From the NCBI GenBank assembly GCA_900548115.1, contig URJL01000024.1, positions 1-30,981 of the forward strand: a DNA stretch of 30,981 nt, written 5' to 3'. Numbering within the stretch: position 1 is the stretch's first letter; each line of letters opens with the position of its first letter. Of this stretch, positions 1 to 9,012 are shown piece by piece. Below the pieces are notes generated by a model. That model saw only the letters and a list, made by a program, of their open reading frames with translations. It made no database searches and had not been told where the DNA came from. The DNA comes from an uncultured Eubacteriales bacterium (GTDB taxonomy: Bacteria; Bacillota; Clostridia; Oscillospirales; CAG-382). Both the position numbers and the translations under genes were made by a program.

Positions 1-90
1 TTAAATTCTCTTTCTTTTTGGTTTCTTTTTCTTTCGGAAACGAAAGAAAAAGAAATTCCGCCCGAAGGGCAACATAGCCCGTTTGCGGGG
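1..90 (+). repeat. Edge repeat, left copy (serial hairpins, truncated)
   Basis: This copy matches the last ~95 bases of the window in order and orientation, though not identically. It contains a perfect 15-bp hairpin (22-36 with 41-55) closed by a GAAA tetraloop, then GCCC-GAA-GGGC (60-70) and CCCG-TTTG-CGGG (78-89). The first bases (TTAAATTCTC) correspond to the 3' half of a hairpin that is complete at the right edge, so the left copy is cut inside the repeat. Function is unknown. A structured intergenic repeat at a contig end is the simplest reading. Confidence 0.7.
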
Positions 91-169
91 ATAGCAAAAG
101 AAGCATACGGCAAGGGCGGCTTTTACGACTGCACGCGAGGTTTTGCCCCACCGAAGTTTGTCATTGCGG

Positions 170-240
170 CTCCGCCTACTTCGTAGGCGGCACCTCATCC
201 ACCGCTGACGCGGTCCCCCTTCCCCTCGAGGGGAAGGCTT
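170..240 (-). repeat. Intergenic repeat, second family, minus-strand copy
   Basis: Read on the minus strand it runs: the 20-bp perfect palindrome CCTTCCCCTCGAGGGGAAGG (218-237), a small hairpin ACCGC-GTCA-GCGGT, GGATGAGGTG, then GCCGCCTAC. The same order of elements occurs on the plus strand at 20303-20375, where the small hairpin is GTCGCC-GAT-GGCGAC instead. The structure is preserved while the stem sequence changes. Short repeats of this general look are, to my knowledge, common in gut Clostridia. No function is claimed. Confidence 0.65.
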
Positions 241-385
241 TCGTTACGCATCAAAATGTTATGTCAACATAACACAGGCGATGTGAAATTGAATTCTGAC
301 CATCAGAATTCAATTTCACGGCGAACACCCGCCGTAGGCGCGGCAACGCTCCGCGCAGCGGCGGGAACGCTCGCCGCAGGCGCCC
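218..385 (+). repeat. Composite hairpin repeat, copy 1
   Basis: Four modules follow one another. A is a palindrome (218-237). B is TGTTATGT-CA-ACATAACA (257-274). C is a perfect 17-bp hairpin with a CCA loop (283-319), arm GTGAAATTGAATTCTGA. D is a run of G/C-rich units of about 22 bases, each with a small hairpin (319-385). The element ends about 50 bases before the promoter of the large secreted protein. The A-B-C-D order recurs at 27469 and 28727, and C-D recurs at 30649, always in the same orientation. Confidence 0.8.
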
Positions 386-432
386 TTCGTGCTCATTTTG
401 TTAAAAAATCTTGTCAAACCTTTTGCAAATAC

Positions 433-461
433 TTGATTTTCCCGTTTTTTCGTGCTATACT
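433..461 (+). promoter_or_regulatory. Sigma-A-type promoter of the large secreted protein
   Basis: TTGATT (433-438), a 17-base spacer, then TATACT (456-461). The start codon at 534 follows after a leader of about 65 bases that contains the ribosome binding site GGGAGG (522-527). It is the only good promoter between the repeats and the gene. Confidence 0.7.
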
Positions 462-533
462 GTCTTCGGAATTCTGTCGGCAAAAAACGGCAGAGCAATG
501 GGCGAAAGCGCCCTTTTTTTCGGGAGGAAAAAC

Positions 534-3500
534 ATGAAACAAAAGGTACTAAGCCTGTTTTTGTCGCTTGCGCTTTTGTGCTCGTCAGCACCGTTTTCGG
601 CTTCGGCGGCGGACGAGACCGCACCGACCGACGAGGCTTCAAAAAGCGGCATAAAGCTCGGGCTTTCCGACGGGGACGTCGTATATTTTGCGGGAAAAGA
701 CGAGCCGATGGCATGGCGCGTTCTTGACGCCGTCAAAGCCAACACAGGCGATGAAAACGGTGTTTTTCTGCTCAGCGACTCGACCCTCTACAACGAAGGT
801 GACGTATTCCAGAACCCGGACGGTTATCTCGGACTGCAAACAGGATACAAGGCTTTTTTTGAAAAATACTTTTCGTCGCCTTACGACACCGCCGCCCTTG
901 CGGTAACGACGAGCGATGAGGCTTACACTTATTCCTCTTCGATCACGATGAACGGCGAGCTTTCGAACGACACGGTCTTTGCCCTCTCAATCGCCGAGGC
1001 GCAGACACTTTCCGCCGAGGAGCGCGCGATCGGCTCAATGTGGTGGCTGCGTTCCATGCAGCCACAGACCGTGATTCCTTTGCCGTATCTCATAAAGAAC
1101 GCGGTGTTTTCCCAAGTTGAATCGAACGGCAGAATCGCCTCTTCCGGCGCTTCGATTGCCACGAATGTCTATCTTCGTCCCGCGGTCAACCTGAAAAAGT
1201 CGGCGCTTTCCGTAACGTTCGGCGAAAAAGAGGGCGCACTTCTTCTGCCTCTTGACACGAGCGCTTCGGACGGCAAATTTTCCGCGTATGAGGATACGGG
1301 AGAGTACATGCTTTGCATGAAGGACGAAAACACGAGTCTTTTGAATGCCTATACCCTCGGGCATCCGAAAACGGAGGCGCGCGTTTTTATCGACACGTCG
1401 CTCATGACGGCGGGCGAAAACGATTATGTCTCGTTTCTTCTTATGAAAGCGGACGGCACGATCTCGCACTTTGCCCGTTTCAAAATGGAAAAAGGCAGCG
1501 GCTATTTTCTCCTTACGCTCCCGACCGACGTCGATCTTCAAAACGATTCGCTTTACGCTTTTCACGAGACGGTAAACGGCGCTTTTTCAAGTCTCATCTC
1601 CGAGCCGAAAAAGCTCTGTCTTACGCACGTCGACGGCACGTACGCAAATCTTTCCGAAAGAAGCCACCGTGTCACCTGCGCACTCTGCGGCTCGCTTTAC
1701 GACCGCCCCCATGTTTTTACGGTCGATAAAAAATCTTACACCGACGAAACGCACACCGAGCGCTGCTCGCTCTGCGGCTATGAACGCGAAGTACGCCATG
1801 CTTTGCACTGCACCTATTCGGACGATTACAACCACATCCTGTCCTGTGCCGACTGTAATTACAAGCTTTCCGATTACCACGCCTTTTCCTTTACGAAAGA
1901 GACCGAAGTCGAAGGTCTTTTCGACGGAATCTGTGTCTGCGGCAAGGAAAACGGTATTTCGGCAAAGGCGGGAACGCTTCCCGACACGCTTGCCGTTCCG
2001 CGTGCGATTTACAAAAACGGCTCGACGCTCATCGGAGAAGGCGCGGAGTATACCTCCGGCGCGAAAGAGGCTCTCTTCGATCCGCAAAGCGGCGGAGCGA
2101 TTTTCGAAACAGTCCCGAGAGACGACCGTTACCGTTTTCTCGCGGGCTTTAACACTGTTTCCGAGAACTGCCTTTACGGTATCACGCTTCGAAACGGCAA
2201 GGAAATGCACGAGGGCGAAGCGGACTTTTCGATTCCGACCGCATTATTGCTCGAAGGTCTTGATCCTTCGAGCAAAACCTACGAAACGGTGGCGCAAATT
2301 CCGCTCGAAGGCTTTGTAAACCGCACGGCGGGCGAAGAATATTCCTTCCTGTTCGGGCAAAACATCAAAAAGTATTCGTCCTATCGCCTGTCCTTTACGG
2401 GAAACACGAAATATCTTCTGTGCGGCAATATCTCCTTTCTCAGCCGCTCCGCGGCACAGCCGACCTTTGCGCTTTCGGGCGTGATCGTCTCCGAAAAGAG
2501 CGACTGTATCGCGCCGTATGAGGATTACACCTGCACGCTTCTCTCGCGTATGGGACATCCCGCAGCGTCGGACGTTTCGGTTTTGTACGGGGACGAAATT
2601 TATGACAACTGCGTCTACGACGAAGCGAGCGGAAAGCTCACCCTTCCCGCCGAGAACCGTCCCGAGAAAAAAGAATTTACGATTCGTGCGTCGGCAGGCG
2701 ACGATACGATTCTCGTCGGAAAATTTCTCAATCGGCTCACCTTTGACGGTGCGGACGAGGCGCGGTTCGGCGTCGATTATGTCGGAACCTTCACCGATTC
2801 CGACGGAAAAAAACGCTTTGTTCCGCAAAAGGGCGACGACTGTATTGTCACGGTCGGCGGCGTGCCCTTTACCGATTACACTTTGGTCGACGGTGTGCTG
2901 ACCATCCCCGGAAAATATATCGTCGCCGATATCACCGTTACCGCGTATGAGGCGGGTTCGATAAAGAAAGATTCCTCCGCCGTATGCCTTTCCGAGCTCG
3001 GGAGCATCCCGCGCTATTTCGACAGCCTTTCCGAAGCAAAGGGCTATCTCGATAAAAGCGGCGCGACCCTCACCCTGCTTCGGGATATTGCGGAGGAGGT
3101 ATCCTTTGACCGATACCGCCTGACGATCGATCTCGGCGGCTTTAAATGGGAAAAGTCCTACAGTCGAAACAGCACGCCTATTTTGAATGTGACGGGCAGT
3201 GCGAAGGTCACACTTCGCAACGGAACCTTCAGCAACATTATGGATGTCTATCCGCTTCTCACGGCAAGCGCGACGGTCGTTATCGAAAAGGATATCGTGC
3301 TCCGTTCCTTCCCGAGCTGCACGGGCGAGGGAGATAAGCTGTTTGCCTTTCTATTGCAGAAAGGCGCCGTCCTCACCGTAAAGGGCGCTGTTCTTCAGTC
3401 CCTTTCGCTGAATAATGCCTACACGGACCATTACCACGCCACGGCGAAGGTTGAAAACGGAGCCACGGTCGTCGTGGAGGAGAACGGACGGGTCCATTCG

Positions 3501-5081
3501 CTCGTTCTCGAGCCGTCGGCAAAGGCGGTGCTTACCGAAGGAAATATCTTTGACTTTCTCGTTCGCTTGGGCGACGAGCCGGTCGATTATTTCGACTGTC
3601 TTGCCGAGGGAAGCGTTTTCACGAATACTGATAAAGACTATTTCCTCTCGTATCTCCAAGGAAAATCGGCCGGTCTTTTGTTTGTGCCCGATCCCGGCAT
3701 CATCACCAAACAGCCGCAGGACGCGCGCGTTTATCTCGGTTCCTCCGCTGTTCTTTCGGTGACGGCAAGCGGAAACGACCTTCTTTATCAATGGTCCAAA
3801 AACGGAGAGATCATCGAGGGCGCGACCGAAAGCCGTTATACCGTTCCCGCTTCGGACACGCCGCACACCGACACCTACACCTGTTCGATTTACAGCGACG
3901 GCTATCTTCTGCGGTCGCGCGAAGCAAAGATCACCTTCGCCTGCCGTCATGGGGTCTTTGATTCATACGGCGTTTGCTCCGCGTGCGGAGAAACGGTGCT
4001 TGCCGAAATTTCCGACGACAACGGCTGGACGCGTTACACCGATATCGACGAGCTGATGAGCGCCGAAAACGCTCTTTCGTCGGGCAAGGTCACGCTGATC
4101 GGCGATGTTTCCGCACAGTTCATGTCCTTCCGCGGCGCCGATACGACGCTGGATCTGAACCGTCACACGCTGAGTGCCAAAGAGATCAGCGTCTACGGAA
4201 ACCTTACGATTCGTAACGGCACGGTAAACGCAGAGATCGCGTCGGGCGATTTCACGGGCGGATTCCTCACGATCGAAGACGGCACCTATTCCCATGTATC
4301 GGTAACGCCGGGGCATGCCCTTTTGAAGAGCGGTACGTTTGCGTTCATAAAGGATCCTTATTCCGAATTCGATTCGTATCTGCCCGAGGGATACGGCTAT
4401 CGCCTGATCGAGAGCCGTACCTTCCCCGACCTTTCCGACGGGGGACTTTCGGCTCTTGAAAACGTCGAGATCATGCCCCTGCCGTATCGCTTCGTCTCGG
4501 TTCCCGCCGACGCGGTGCTTTCGGTCGGCGAAACAAAGACGCTCGAGGTCGAAATCGAACGCTCCGATATCTACTCGTATGCGCCGCTTACCTATCAATG
4601 GAGCGAGGCGGCCGCGGTAAGCTATGGTCGTTACGGCGTTCATTATGAAACAACGCCGATCGAGGGCGCGACCGACGCATCGTTTGCGATCCCGACCGAT
4701 ATTCCGAGCGGAACGCAGAAGACCTACGCCTGCACCGTCTCGTGCGCGGGCTATGAGCGAACCGTTTATGCGACGTTTTCTTTCGGCGTCGGAACACCCG
4801 TTATCGAGGACGCGGATCTGCGCTTGAGAGCCGAAGGCGTAAGCGGCGAATTCCGCATTAACAGCGCCGGAAACGATTGTATCGCCGTCTTTATGCTGTA
4901 TAAGGACAACGTATTGTGCGGCGTAAAATATCTTCCGCTTTCCGCGACCGACTTCCACCGCATTATCACGGAACAGGATTTCGGGGAATATTGGCATTGC
5001 GACGCGGTGCGCGTCACGGTGATCAAAGACTTTTCGAGCCTTATGCCGTTTACAAAGGATATAACGGTCACACCTCAATAA
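534..5081 (+). CDS. Large secreted multidomain protein (DUF6273-like, CxxC motifs, beta-helix, Ig-like)
   Basis: 1515 residues. ATG at 534 was chosen for the GGAGG site six bases upstream and the signal peptide that follows (residues 1-25, Ala-rich end before ADE); the frame is open upstream but that part is not signal-like. Residues about 42-222 resemble the DUF6273 surface domain (WRVLD, WWLRS, VYLRPAVNL). Residues 377-472 carry repeated CxxC pairs (382/385, 411/414, 438/441) that may bind metal, and another lies near 1150. Beta-solenoid-like stretches occur near 820-1000 and 1190-1270 (NGT and DLGG or DLNR turns). Two Ig-like domains, each with a YQWS motif, lie near 1056-1130 and 1320-1420. 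There is no LPXTG, membrane anchor or SLH repeat at the C terminus, so attachment is unclear. It has its own promoter and terminator. A role in cell-surface binding is inference; no catalytic motif is recognised. Confidence 0.85.
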   Translation: MKQKVLSLFLSLALLCSSAPFSASAADETAPTDEASKSGIKLGLSDGDVVYFAGKDEPMAWRVLDAVKANTGDENGVFLLSDSTLYNEGDVFQNPDGYLGLQTGYKAFFEKYFSSPYDTAALAVTTSDEAYTYSSSITMNGELSNDTVFALSIAEAQTLSAEERAIGSMWWLRSMQPQTVIPLPYLIKNAVFSQVESNGRIASSGASIATNVYLRPAVNLKKSALSVTFGEKEGALLLPLDTSASDGKFSAYEDTGEYMLCMKDENTSLLNAYTLGHPKTEARVFIDTSLMTAGENDYVSFLLMKADGTISHFARFKMEKGSGYFLLTLPTDVDLQNDSLYAFHETVNGAFSSLISEPKKLCLTHVDGTYANLSERSHRVTCALCGSLYDRPHVFTVDKKSYTDETHTERCSLCGYEREVRHALHCTYSDDYNHILSCADCNYKLSDYHAFSFTKETEVEGLFDGICVCGKENGISAKAGTLPDTLAVPRAIYKNGSTLIGEGAEYTSGAKEALFDPQSGGAIFETVPRDDRYRFLAGFNTVSENCLYGITLRNGKEMHEGEADFSIPTALLLEGLDPSSKTYETVAQIPLEGFVNRTAGEEYSFLFGQNIKKYSSYRLSFTGNTKYLLCGNISFLSRSAAQPTFALSGVIVSEKSDCIAPYEDYTCTLLSRMGHPAASDVSVLYGDEIYDNCVYDEASGKLTLPAENRPEKKEFTIRASAGDDTILVGKFLNRLTFDGADEARFGVDYVGTFTDSDGKKRFVPQKGDDCIVTVGGVPFTDYTLVDGVLTIPGKYIVADITVTAYEAGSIKKDSSAVCLSELGSIPRYFDSLSEAKGYLDKSGATLTLLRDIAEEVSFDRYRLTIDLGGFKWEKSYSRNSTPILNVTGSAKVTLRNGTFSNIMDVYPLLTASATVVIEKDIVLRSFPSCTGEGDKLFAFLLQKGAVLTVKGAVLQSLSLNNAYTDHYHATAKVENGATVVVEENGRVHSLVLEPSAKAVLTEGNIFDFLVRLGDEPVDYFDCLAEGSVFTNTDKDYFLSYLQGKSAGLLFVPDPGIITKQPQDARVYLGSSAVLSVTASGNDLLYQWSKNGEIIEGATESRYTVPASDTPHTDTYTCSIYSDGYLLRSREAKITFACRHGVFDSYGVCSACGETVLAEISDDNGWTRYTDIDELMSAENALSSGKVTLIGDVSAQFMSFRGADTTLDLNRHTLSAKEISVYGNLTIRNGTVNAEIASGDFTGGFLTIEDGTYSHVSVTPGHALLKSGTFAFIKDPYSEFDSYLPEGYGYRLIESRTFPDLSDGGLSALENVEIMPLPYRFVSVPADAVLSVGETKTLEVEIERSDIYSYAPLTYQWSEAAAVSYGRYGVHYETTPIEGATDASFAIPTDIPSGTQKTYACTVSCAGYERTVYATFSFGVGTPVIEDADLRLRAEGVSGEFRINSAGNDCIAVFMLYKDNVLCGVKYLPLSATDFHRIITEQDFGEYWHCDAVRVTVIKDFSSLMPFTKDITVTPQ

Positions 5082-5090
5082 AAGCACTTT

Positions 5091-5122
5091 CCCCGCCCGC
5101 AAAAAAGCGGGCGGGGATTTTT
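5091..5122 (+). terminator. Rho-independent terminator after the secreted protein
   Basis: Ten-base perfect stem CCCCGCCCGC (5091-5100) with GCGGGCGGGG (5107-5116), loop AAAAAA, followed by ATTTTTC. It starts nine bases after the stop codon and separates the secreted protein from comF. Confidence 0.9.
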
Positions 5123-5164
5123 CAAAAAAAATTCAAAGCAAAAAAGAAAACGAAGGGAACAACT

Positions 5165-5929
5165 ATGCCCGACAACGACCGAGAACCGAAAGAAAAGCAA
5201 ACGCACTACTGCCTTCGGGATTATCTTCTCGCGGCGCTTTTTCCGCCGCGCTGTCATCTTTGCGGCGAGCGTTTTAATCCTCGCTTCAACGGCGGCGAAA
5301 GCACCTTTTTCGGAGAAAGACCGATCCGCAGTCCGTTTTGCTCCGACTGTACGACCACTCTTTCCCGTCTGTATCGTCCGACTCTTCGGCAAACGAAGGC
5401 GGGCGTCTGCCGACACCTTTTCGCCTACAGCGAGGAAACAGTGCAAAAACTGATCTTTCACATCAAATTTTGCAATTGTTCCGTCTGTCACGCCTTTGCG
5501 GGAACGATCGTCGCTTGTGCCGTCGAGCGGTTTTATCCCGACGCCGATGCGGTGATCGGTATTCCGCGCAGTGTTCCGCTGATGAAAAAGCACGGCTTTG
5601 ACCAGACGTGGGAAATGCTGAAGCAATATCGGACCATGTCGCAAGCCGTGCCGATATTGGACATTTTGTACCGCGACCCCGACACATCGCAGGAGCAAAA
5701 AGGGCTTTCCGCGCGCGAACGGCGATTCAACGCCTTTCGTTCGCTGCGATTGAAAGAGGATGTCCGCGTTCCGCCTTCGGTCTGTGTGCTTGACGATGTC
5801 ATCACGACGGGCGCAACGGCAGAGGCTGCCGCTTATCTTTTACAAAAAGCGGGCGCGGAGAAAATTTGCTTTCTGTTTCTTGCCGCAGCGGAAAGCCTCG
5901 ATTATGATGAGGACGAGGACTCAAAATAA
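5165..5929 (+). CDS. comF: ComF family phosphoribosyltransferase-like protein
   Basis: 254 residues, ATG at 5165 with GAAGGGA upstream. An N-terminal zinc-ribbon has Cys30/Cys33 (CHLCG) and Cys59/Cys62 (CSDC). A type I phosphoribosyltransferase fold follows, with the conserved HGFDQ segment (about 143-147) and the PRPP-binding motif VLDDVITTGAT (208-218). Family members (ComFC/GntX-like) are needed for DNA uptake in competent bacteria, but their enzymatic reaction is not settled. No other competence gene lies nearby. The C-terminal tail is acidic (DEDEDSK). The stop codon lies inside the palindromic terminator shared with engB, so comF is probably transcribed alone. Confidence 0.9.
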   Translation: MPDNDREPKEKQTHYCLRDYLLAALFPPRCHLCGERFNPRFNGGESTFFGERPIRSPFCSDCTTTLSRLYRPTLRQTKAGVCRHLFAYSEETVQKLIFHIKFCNCSVCHAFAGTIVACAVERFYPDADAVIGIPRSVPLMKKHGFDQTWEMLKQYRTMSQAVPILDILYRDPDTSQEQKGLSARERRFNAFRSLRLKEDVRVPPSVCVLDDVITTGATAEAAAYLLQKAGAEKICFLFLAAAESLDYDEDEDSK

Positions 5930-5957
5930 GCCCGCACGGGATTCGTGCGGGCTTATT
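5925..5957. terminator. Bidirectional terminator between comF and engB
   Basis: Perfect 14-bp inverted repeat AATAAGCCCGCACG (5925-5938) and its complement (5944-5957), loop GGATT. It carries A-rich and T-rich flanks on both strands, so it can terminate the convergent comF and lon-engB transcripts. The left arm includes the comF stop codon. Confidence 0.85.
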
Positions 5958-5989
5958 GCATTTTTATCGAAGGGGCGAGCGAAAAACAC

Positions 5990-6613
5990 TTATTCCGCTT
6001 CGTTTTCCTTTAAAAAGTCGCAGTATTCGCCGATGATCTCCCACACATCTTCGACGCCCTCGCCATTTTTGGACGAGAAGGGAATGATTGCCGTGTCGGC
6101 GGGAATCCCTTTGTGCGAAAGGATCTTTTCGGTCGCGGCGGCGCGTTCGGTCTTGTTCAGCTTGTCCGATTTGGTGGTCACGATGGCGAAGGGCAGCTCG
6201 CTGTCCTTGAGATATTGCAGCATCACATCGTCGTCCTTCGTGAGTCCGACCTTCATATCGATGAGCAAAAAGAACAGAATATCGGCATCGAGCGAAAAAT
6301 ACGTCTCGATCATGCCCTTCCACTTGTTGCGTTCGTCAAACGAGCGGCGGGCATAGCCGTAACCGGGAAGGTCGACGAGATACAGCGTTTTGTCGACGCG
6401 GTAAGCGTTCACCGTGACGGTCTTTCCCGGCTCGCCGCTGACGCGGGCAAGGCTTTTGCGGGAGAGAAGCTTGTTGATCATCGAGGATTTTCCGACGTTC
6501 GACCGACCGCACATAGCGATCTGCGGAAGCGAAAGATCAAGATCTCCCGGCAACTGGCGGGGAAGTCCCGCCGTAAAGGTAAGCTCTGTATTGTTTAAAT
6601 TCAGCTTATTCAT
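5990..6613 (-). CDS. engB: Ribosome biogenesis GTP-binding protein EngB/YsxC
   Basis: 207 residues, normal for the family. This TRAFAC-class GTPase acts in late assembly of the 50S ribosomal subunit. Visible motifs are G1 GRSNVGKSS (36-44), the switch I threonine in PGKTVTVN (62-69), G3 DLPGYG (81-86), G4 TKSD and G5 SSKNGEG near the end. Its ATG overlaps the lon stop codon as ATGA, so it is probably translationally coupled to lon. The lon-engB pairing is a classic arrangement in Firmicutes. Confidence 0.97.
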   Translation of the reverse strand: MNKLNLNNTELTFTAGLPRQLPGDLDLSLPQIAMCGRSNVGKSSMINKLLSRKSLARVSGEPGKTVTVNAYRVDKTLYLVDLPGYGYARRSFDERNKWKGMIETYFSLDADILFFLLIDMKVGLTKDDDVMLQYLKDSELPFAIVTTKSDKLNKTERAAATEKILSHKGIPADTAIIPFSSKNGEGVEDVWEIIGEYCDFLKENEAE

Positions 6614-9012
6614 ACCGAAACCCCCGTATGTACCGTTTCGGTGTACGAGGTGCCGAGCACGGCGAGCCTTTCTTCGCCGCTCTCCTGCGCTTTTTCTTCG
6701 TGTACCAATGCGTTTTCCAAAACCTCCGCGACCGTCTTAACGGGGATAAAGAGCACGTGCGCCTTTACCTCCGTGTCGACCTCATCGAGGTCGGGTAGGT
6801 TGTCGTACGGGAAAAGCACGGTCGTCATGCCGTTTTTATATGCCGCCATGGATTTTTCGCGCAGTCCGCCGATGGGAAGCACACGTCCGTGCAGGGTGAT
6901 CTCGCCCGTCATGGCGACATCGCTGCGCACCGGCACACCCGAAAGCTCCGAGACGATCGCCGTGATACAGGTGACGCCTGCCGACGGACCGTCCTTGGGA
7001 ACGGCGCCCTCGGGGAAATGGATATGCAGATCGTATTTTTTATAAAAATCGCCGTCGATGCCCAGTGTGCGGTAATTTTTGCGCACATACGTCACCGCCG
7101 CCTGCGCCGACTCCTTCATGACATCGCCCAATTGTCCCGTAAGCTCAAGCTTGCCCGTGCCTTCGGTCGCGACCGCTTCGGCTTGCAAAAGCTCGCCGCC
7201 CACTTCGGTCCACGCAAGTCCGTTGACCACGCCGACAAGCGGGGTCTTTTCGGGCGCGGGATCGCGGTATTTCGGCTTCCCGAGAAGCGATTCCAAATCC
7301 TTTACGTCAAGCGAAAAGCTCTTTTTGCCCGTCTCGACGATCTTTCTTGCCGTCTTGCGGCAAAGCGACGCGCCCTCGCGCGAGAGATTGCGGACGCCCG
7401 ACTCCTTGGTATAATGGTCGATCATATAAAGAATCGCTTCGTCGGTGAGTTTCAGCGAGCGCTTTGTCAGCCCGTGGCGCTTCAATTCTTTCGGAAGCAG
7501 ATGATTTTTGAAAATGGCAAGCTTTTCATTGCGGGTATACGACGGGATCGAAAGGATCTCCATACGGTCGATCAGAGGACGGGCGACCGTTTCGAGCGTG
7601 TTGGCGGTCGCGACGAAAACGCAGTCCGAAAGATCGAGCGGGATCTCGAGAAAATGGTCGCGGAACGCCTTGTTCTGATCGGGGTCGAGCACCTCCAAAA
7701 GCGCCGACGACGGATCGCCGTGCGCGTCGCTCGTCAGTTTGTCGATCTCGTCGAGCAGAATAACGGGGTTCATCGTGCCGGCAGTTTTCAGGGCATTTGC
7801 GATACGTCCGGGCATCGACGCGATGTAGGTCTTGCGATGACCGCGGATATCGGCTTCATCCCGCACGCCGCCGAGCGATACGCGGACGAATTTACGTCCC
7901 AGCGCGCGCGCAACCGACGAGACCACCGACGATTTTCCCACGCCGGGAGGTCCGACAAGGCAGAGGATCTGCCCTTTCAGATCGGGAGACAGCTGACGCA
8001 CGGCGATATATTCGAGAATACGGTCCTTCACTTTTTCGAGACCGTCATGGTCGGCGTCGAGAATTTTCTTTGCCGCCGCGACATCGTAGCGTCCCTTCGA
8101 ATATACCGACCACGGAAGCTCGAGACAAACGTCGAGGTAATTGCGCAAGACCGTGCTTTCCGCCGAGCTGTAGGGCATTTTTTCGAGCTTTCCGACCTCT
8201 TTTTTCAGCTTTTCTTCGACATAATCGGGAAGATGCGCCTCGGCGATCTTCTGCTCATATTCCTCAACATCGGAATATTCGCCGTCGCCCAGCTCGTTCT
8301 GAATGACCTTCAATTGCTCGCGCAGATAGTATTCGCGCTGGTTGCGGTCGATGCGGGCTTTGACCTTTTCGCGTATTTCGGCTTCGTTTTCCAAAAGATT
8401 TTTTTCGTTCTCCAAAACGACCAAAAGACGGTCAAGGCGCTTTAAGGGATTGATCTCCTGCAAGATCTCGACACGCGCGTCGAGACGGTAGAGCACGTTT
8501 GCCGCGATGAAATCGGCAAGAAAGCCGGGGTCGCGGATCGCCTGAACGGCGGTGATGATATCGGGAGAGACCTTGGGAAGATAATGCAGAAAGCTCTGAA
8601 AGGAGTTTATCGCCTGATGCATCAAAAGCTCGCCCCGTGCGCCGCCGTTGTCGGTCAGCGTTACGCTTCGCACAAAAAGCTCGGCGATCCTTACGCCGTC
8701 GACCGTTTCCATGCCGCAAAGCTCGGCGCGGCTCTTGCCCTCGATCAGCGCGCGCATATGCCCGTCGGGCAGATTCATCGCCTGTTTTACGTTGGCGACG
8801 ACGCCGATGGGATACAATTCGCTGTTTTTCTTTTCCTCTTTCGCAACGGCGACAAAAAGCATGTTGTTTTCTTTTAACGCCCGATTGACGGCGGCGATCG
8901 ATTCTTTATCCGAAAGCTCAACGCTCAGCGGAACAGCGGGAAAAAGAACGATCCCGTTTAATACAAGAGTCGGGCAGGTTGTTTTTTCTACTTTTTCTAT
9001 GTATTTGGACAT
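6610..9012 (-). CDS. lon: ATP-dependent protease Lon
   Basis: 800 residues. ATG at 9012 is preferred over a GTG further upstream because residue 1 then aligns with usual Lon length and an AG-rich GAAAGTGAG lies just before it. The N-terminal substrate-binding domain is about 12-210, followed by a coiled segment. The AAA+ module has Walker A GPPGVGKS (354-361) and Walker B VILLDEIDK (417-425). The protease domain has the catalytic dyad Ser677 (KDGPSAG) and Lys720 (LREKS). It degrades misfolded and regulatory proteins in the cytoplasm. It heads the lon-engB operon and is divergent from spo0A across a 391-base gap. I could not assign its promoter or a CtsR/CIRCE operator. Confidence 0.98.
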   Translation of the reverse strand: MSKYIEKVEKTTCPTLVLNGIVLFPAVPLSVELSDKESIAAVNRALKENNMLFVAVAKEEKKNSELYPIGVVANVKQAMNLPDGHMRALIEGKSRAELCGMETVDGVRIAELFVRSVTLTDNGGARGELLMHQAINSFQSFLHYLPKVSPDIITAVQAIRDPGFLADFIAANVLYRLDARVEILQEINPLKRLDRLLVVLENEKNLLENEAEIREKVKARIDRNQREYYLREQLKVIQNELGDGEYSDVEEYEQKIAEAHLPDYVEEKLKKEVGKLEKMPYSSAESTVLRNYLDVCLELPWSVYSKGRYDVAAAKKILDADHDGLEKVKDRILEYIAVRQLSPDLKGQILCLVGPPGVGKSSVVSSVARALGRKFVRVSLGGVRDEADIRGHRKTYIASMPGRIANALKTAGTMNPVILLDEIDKLTSDAHGDPSSALLEVLDPDQNKAFRDHFLEIPLDLSDCVFVATANTLETVARPLIDRMEILSIPSYTRNEKLAIFKNHLLPKELKRHGLTKRSLKLTDEAILYMIDHYTKESGVRNLSREGASLCRKTARKIVETGKKSFSLDVKDLESLLGKPKYRDPAPEKTPLVGVVNGLAWTEVGGELLQAEAVATEGTGKLELTGQLGDVMKESAQAAVTYVRKNYRTLGIDGDFYKKYDLHIHFPEGAVPKDGPSAGVTCITAIVSELSGVPVRSDVAMTGEITLHGRVLPIGGLREKSMAAYKNGMTTVLFPYDNLPDLDEVDTEVKAHVLFIPVKTVAEVLENALVHEEKAQESGEERLAVLGTSYTETVHTGVSV

